A DNA stretch of 36,506 nt, taken from positions 1 through 36,506 of the forward strand of contig JAUCBJ010008635.1 in assembly GCA_032718475.1 (NCBI GenBank). The letters are read 5' to 3'. Shown here piece by piece: positions 32,874 to 36,506 of this stretch. The notes beneath the pieces are model-generated. The model worked only from the letters and a program-made list of their open reading frames with translations, was not told the DNA's origin and searched no databases. Source of the DNA: Nemertoderma westbladi. Lineage: Eukaryota > Xenacoelomorpha > Nemertodermatida > Nemertodermatidae. Made by a program: the position numbers and the translations under genes. Positions within the stretch are counted from its first letter, which is position 1. Every line of letters begins with the position of its first letter.

Positions 32874-33902
32874 GGAGTCTGGTGGCTATGACTCTTTATT
32901 GTGTTCTCTATGACAACGATGGCTTTTACCTAAACCGTGCGAAAATACTGCAAATATATATTAGTTTCGATTGATTATTAAATAATCGAGATATCACTCT
33001 GGACATACCAACACACAGACACCCCCCAACCCCACTAGCGTCCAGTTTCCCCCCTGTCTCCTTTTTGATGGACTCTGAACAAATGCTCCGAAATCCGCGC
33101 TGCGTTTTTCATGTGTAATGTAAAATTTAACCCTACGATCTACTGTTAAACCAGTTAGAATCACTAATCCTCTATAGTTTGTTCTGTATTGTAGGCATGG
33201 GCCAAAAATAGTTGGGATGTGTGGAATGTTTACTGAGTTCAATAATCAATTTTACTGAGTAAAATTGTAATTTTACCTTTCAAATACTGTATGAATTATA
33301 CTAAATGTTTGTTAAGTAAATTAAATTAATTAATTATGTTAATTACATATACTCTGTCTGTGGTGCTTTGTTGCACGGCTGAGTGCAAATTTATATTATG
33401 TAGCCACCTGCGTTTGGTAATTTCATCTATTGTGCGAATTTTTAACCCTTTGTAAACGATTTTGTCATTAAATTAGTATTAGAATTACATGAATATAAGA
33501 ATTTAAGAAAATTTTATTCAAAATTGCAATACCGTTCCCGAAAGTGATAATCTCGATCCCGAAAGTGATAATCCCGATTCTGATCCTGTTTAAACACTAC
33601 TCCGCACTAAGTGCTAACCAAGCAAAAATAGCTCCGCACAACAGAGTTGCACAGGTTCTGGTCATGTTCACCGGTGCACAATCCGCAGTATAATAGGGGG
33701 TAAAGCTGTCGCAGTAAAGTTAAAATAATTGTGCACCAGTGCAGAATCAACAGCTAACGTGTTTGCGGATAATTATTTGTATCATCATGATGCATCATCA
33801 TTTGTATTTGCATCATTTAAACTTTCTAGAACCACCTTGTAACAAGAAAGTAAGTATGAGCTGTTAATTTAAACCATTTTTAATAAACATTTTTATAGCA
33901 TA
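32874..33902. other. Intergenic stretch, no gene recognised
   Basis: AT-rich with short meaningless frames. Near 33535-33580 the word CCCGAAAGTGATAATC occurs twice in a 24-bp direct repeat. Similar short words containing GTGCAC(A)C occur at 33675-33745. Nothing else was seen. Confidence 0.4.
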
Positions 33903-33974
33903 CTGAAGTTAGCGTAGTGGATAACGTTTGGTATGAATGAGAAGGCTGTTGGTTCGATTCTCACTTATTTCATT
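33903..33974 (+). repeat. tRNA-like sequence (SINE head or tRNA pseudogene)
   Basis: A box A match TTAGCGTAGTGG (33909-33920) and a box B match GGTTCGATTCTCAC (33951-33964) stand at tRNA spacing. The acceptor arms do not pair and the T-arm has a mismatch, so it is unlikely to be a functional tRNA. Confidence 0.55.
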
Positions 33975-34197
33975 TTTGCAAGTGTTAGAATTGTTTAAGA
34001 AATAACTATAGTGTGCATGTATGACGTAAGGATATACTGCGGAATAATGTCGCACTGCGATATAAAGTTGGAAAATATGTCGCCCTGGAGATTAGATAAT
34101 TGGTAATGCGAAATTAATTCCATCAAAGTAATAAATAATATTTAAGAAAAATACTAATTGTGGATTTGGTGGCTTTGGGATATAAAATAATATCTTG

Positions 34198-34460
34198 TTC
34201 TACCTCGGTGTAGTGGTTGCAATGAATTCACTTCACATCTCTTTGGAGGTCGTGGGTTCGATACCCCCATAGGGTCCAGGGTACTTTTCCTTTTGGCACG
34301 AATGATTTAAAGGGACTAGCCTGGGCCCTTAAATAAGTAATGGAGTCTGGGGGACCGCTCTGGAAATAAGTCGTCAGACTTTGTGCGTAATTCCTGGCCT
34401 GAAGTCTGAAGAAAATTACTTTAATTGGCTTTACTTTTTAATTAGCGAGTTGTACAATAT
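34198..34460 (+). mobile_element. tRNA-derived SINE
   Basis: The tRNA-like head has box A TCGGTGTAGTGGTTGC (34205-34220) and box B GGGTTCGATACCCCC (34254-34268), followed by AGGGTCCAGGGTACTTTTCC and a GC-richer body to about 34430. The first SINE also has AGGGTCCA after its box B, which hints at a shared body type, though the heads derive from different tRNAs. No clear tail or target-site duplication was identified. Confidence 0.7.
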
Positions 34461-34949
34461 AAACGTATTTAACATATTTTTTACAACAATTATCATTGAG
34501 TAATAAAATCCGTCACCAAGTTAAAGCAATAGGTACGGTGGAGATTATTGTGAAAAACACGTCTGTTTGAATTGCTGCAATTCAACGTAAATCTACTGCA
34601 TAATGTTACTAGTTAAACGCAGAAACTAAGTAATTTAACGATACACAAAATGGTTTAGGTGGGAAATACTACAGTAAAAACTTTCCGTAAAGAAGGGGCT
34701 TTTTGAGTAACAAAAGGAATCAAAACTTACTTCTTCATTAATATTGAAACAACCAAATCCTGTTGTAAAGTAAAACACAATTGCGTGAATATATAGAAAC
34801 ACTTTAGTATAATAAATGAGACAAGTGTTACAGTAATATAAAGTGCTACTTTACATTCTAATATTTGAATATTAAGTAATTAGAGTATCTCTGTACCTAA
34901 ACGTCCACATTCGAAGCACAAATACACTGAACTGAACCCTAAAGATGAG
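34461..34949. other. FBP 3' flank
   Basis: AT-rich, no gene. No canonical AATAAA was found on the minus strand close to the FBP stop. Confidence 0.35.
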
Positions 34950-35972
34950 TTACTTAGCATCCTTGTAGGATAAGTAGCAGTCGACATCCTCTTTGGAGCC
35001 AAGGACAACTGGTGTCCGTTGGTGGATATCGGTAGGTACGATATCCAGGATATCCGTCTGGCCATCGACCGCCTTCCCTCCCGCCTGCTCTATAATGAAA
35101 CTCATCGGGAAGCACTCGTACATAATACGGAGCTTACCCTTGGGAGATTTCTTATTGGCCGGGTATAGGAATATGCCCCCGTAGCAAATGGTTCGATGGA
35201 GGTCGCCAACCATGGAACCGATGTACCTCGCGTTGTATTTCGCCTCGAACTTTACGTGGTTAACGTAGGCCAACGTGTGTTTATCCCACATATGTGTGTA
35301 GCCCTCGTTAATGGAGTAGTAACCGCCCTTCTTCCCTACGAGACTCATGTTCGGATGCGTCAGAACGAACTCCCCTATCGCGGGGTCCAACGTGAATCCC
35401 TGGACTCCGTGGCCGAGACTGATCACCAGCATCGTGGCGCTCCCGTAGATCGCGTAGCCCCCCGCGATCAGATCGCGTCCGCGCTGCAGGTAGTCGCTCG
35501 GTTGCAATTCCTTATCCGGATCCGACAGTCGTCGCCACACTCCGAATATGGTCCCGACGCTACCCAAACAATCGATGTTAGAGGATCCGTCCAACGGATC
35601 GAACGCCACTATGTACTTCCCTCGTTTCGATTCTTCGACGACGTAAACTGTATCTTCTTCCTCCGATATTAGCGCGCAGGTTGTCAACGAACTCTTCAGC
35701 ATGTTGACGCACAACTGGTTGCAGAGAACATCGAGTTTCTTCTGTTGATCGCCGGTGACGTTTGAACCTCCGGCTATCCCGTACAGGTTGAATATCCCGG
35801 CTTTACGGACGGCCGCTGATGCTGCTTTTATCGCGGTCCCCAGCGCATTGAGAAGCGTTGTTAGTTCGCCGGTTGCTTTAGCGACGCGGCGTTGTTGGTC
35901 TAGGATGTACCGAGGAAGGGTCATACAGTCGGTATCAAAGTTCGCGCTTTTAAATCCTGTCTGCTGGGCCAT
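34950..35972 (-). CDS. FBP1: Fructose-1,6-bisphosphatase, single exon
   Basis: 340 codons, ATG at 35972 and TAA at 34952-34950. The enzyme removes the 1-phosphate of fructose 1,6-bisphosphate in the cytosol, a committed step of gluconeogenesis. Length matches the human enzyme (338). Visible sites: the AMP-binding GELT at 35-38, VTGDQ with the catalytic Asp75, metal ligands in SEEED (103-107) and FDPLDGSS (124-131), AMP-site RGKY (117-120), [10 protein letters not shown] and [19 protein letters not shown] for substrate phosphate binding. The AMP site is intact, so allosteric inhibition is likely kept. The gene has no intron, where vertebrate FBP genes have several. The frame is intact with biased codons, so it is a functional gene; a fixed retrocopy is possible but the other genes here are also intron-poor. 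FBP1 versus FBP2 cannot be separated. Confidence 0.98.
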   Translation of the reverse strand: MAQQTGFKSANFDTDCMTLPRYILDQQRRVAKATGELTTLLNALGTAIKAASAAVRKAGIFNLYGIAGGSNVTGDQQKKLDVLCNQLCVNMLKSSLTTCALISEEEDTVYVVEESKRGKYIVAFDPLDGSSNIDCLGSVGTIFGVWRRLSDPDKELQPSDYLQRGRDLIAGGYAIYGSATMLVISLGHGVQGFTLDPAIGEFVLTHPNMSLVGKKGGYYSINEGYTHMWDKHTLAYVNHVKFEAKYNARYIGSMVGDLHRTICYGGIFLYPANKKSPKGKLRIMYECFPMSFIIEQAGGKAVDGQTDILDIVPTDIHQRTPVVLGSKEDVDCYLSYKDAK

Positions 35973-36179
35973 TTTTTTAATTATTTTATAGGCCTACGTC
36001 CTCGGAAATTAACAATTAGAAACTACCGTACCTGTACCTGCAGACCTGTGTACTGTGGCGCGGTATATCTAACACTATAACACTACGAAAGTCCCCACTA
36101 ACAGCTTGTAGCTATCGGTAGGCAGGTCTGCAGGTAGGGTGAGTACAAAACAGAGACTCAAGATCGAAAGACTTAAGAA
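35973..36179 (-). promoter_or_regulatory. FBP 5' flank with an inverted repeat
   Basis: Directly upstream of the ATG (minus strand) lies TATAAAATAATT followed by a run of A, too close to be a normal TATA box. Further upstream a perfect 14-bp inverted repeat, TACCTGCAGACCTG (36035-36048) and CAGGTCTGCAGGTA (36123-36136), is separated by 74 bp. Its function is unknown. Confidence 0.3.
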
Positions 36180-36290
36180 AGACCTGTGCAAAACAAATGT
36201 GATACTTTCGTTTATTGTTTTAGTTCCCCCACCCCCAACACGCCTCTACAGTATAACCTGCCCCTTTACTAACCTGCTCCTTTAAATGGC
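36180..36290 (-). repeat. Solo copy of the 68-bp repeat unit
   Basis: Read on the minus strand, this gives AAAGGAGCAGGTTA, a second CAGGTTATA, AGAGGCG, then AACTAAAACAATAAACG, matching in order the unit of the array at 13871-14192 with insertions of purine-rich sequence. It shows the unit is dispersed. Confidence 0.6.
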
Positions 36291-36506
36291 AATGGCACCT
36301 ACCAGACCGGTAAAGCTCTTTGGGACCTATTCAATTCAATTCCATTTCATTTCCATAAACAAAATAGTTATACAGTATATTAAACGGACATTACAAAAAA
36401 GAAATAATATAATATTAAACGATTATAAACAATAAGAGATAATATGTGCAGGGGGTTGGAAACTTGGAAACAGCAATAGCAGTGCTAGTGCAACTGGGTC
36501 CAACAA
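36291..36506. other. Right edge, no feature recognised
   Basis: AT-rich sequence with ACAATAA and ATTAAACG words. It may be part of the same dispersed repeat as the preceding solo unit. No coding capacity. Confidence 0.3.

Noticed and set aside
33903-33974. Possible functional tRNA gene
   Set aside because: Boxes A and B are present but acceptor and T stems do not pair; kept only as a tRNA-like repeat.
35196-35672. 158-codon + strand frame opposite FBP
   Set aside because: Antisense shadow of the well-conserved FBP frame.

Overview
The window is eukaryotic and almost certainly from an invertebrate animal. It holds four recognisable protein-coding genes with GT-AG introns, set in about 75% AT-rich, repeat-dense non-coding DNA. 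The genes encode a TRAPPC11 homologue, a PWP2 homologue, fructose-1,6-bisphosphatase, and a small protein that looks like the ciliary protein CFAP95. All four match animal homologues closely. The species cannot be named from sequence alone. Coding exons are visibly GC-rich against AT-rich flanks. Introns are few: none in FBP, one each in TRAPPC11 and PWP2, two in the CFAP95-like gene.

Layout: 1-134 is the tail of a LINE reverse transcriptase. 421-1750 is a CpG-rich block of decayed coding frames of unknown origin. 4958-7009 is the CFAP95-like gene (+, three exons); a 34-bp AT-rich array fills its second intron and a different 34-bp array begins on the last base of its stop codon. 8128-11600 is a nearly full but frameshifted LINE with endonuclease and reverse transcriptase. 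13.2-15.5 kb is a cluster of three structured non-autonomous elements: a 300-bp foldback; a 924-bp element with G/C-tract hairpins and a central 68-bp array; and a 656-bp inverted-repeat transposon with a perfect 9-bp target-site duplication. 16363-23036 is TRAPPC11 (+, two exons), with a second LINE family decaying in its intron. 23.4-25.1 kb is a tRNA-derived SINE running into about 44 copies of a 36-bp repeat that encodes UUCG-tetraloop hairpins. 25551-26045 is a second, internally deleted copy of the first LINE. PWP2 (minus, 30980-26681) is convergent with TRAPPC11. Further SINE and transposon fragments follow. FBP (minus, single exon, 35972-34950) closes the window.

The genes do not form a pathway. 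TRAPPC11 acts in ER-Golgi trafficking and autophagy, PWP2 in the small-subunit processome, FBP in gluconeogenesis, and CFAP95 in ciliary doublet microtubules. No operon-like arrangement or dedicated defence or metabolic cluster is visible. The unusual material is in the repeats: several unrelated arrays with 34, 68 (alternating A/B) and 36 bp periods, hairpin-forming repeat units, long G and C tracts, and scattered 8-bp palindromic words (TAGGCCTA, TACCGGTA).
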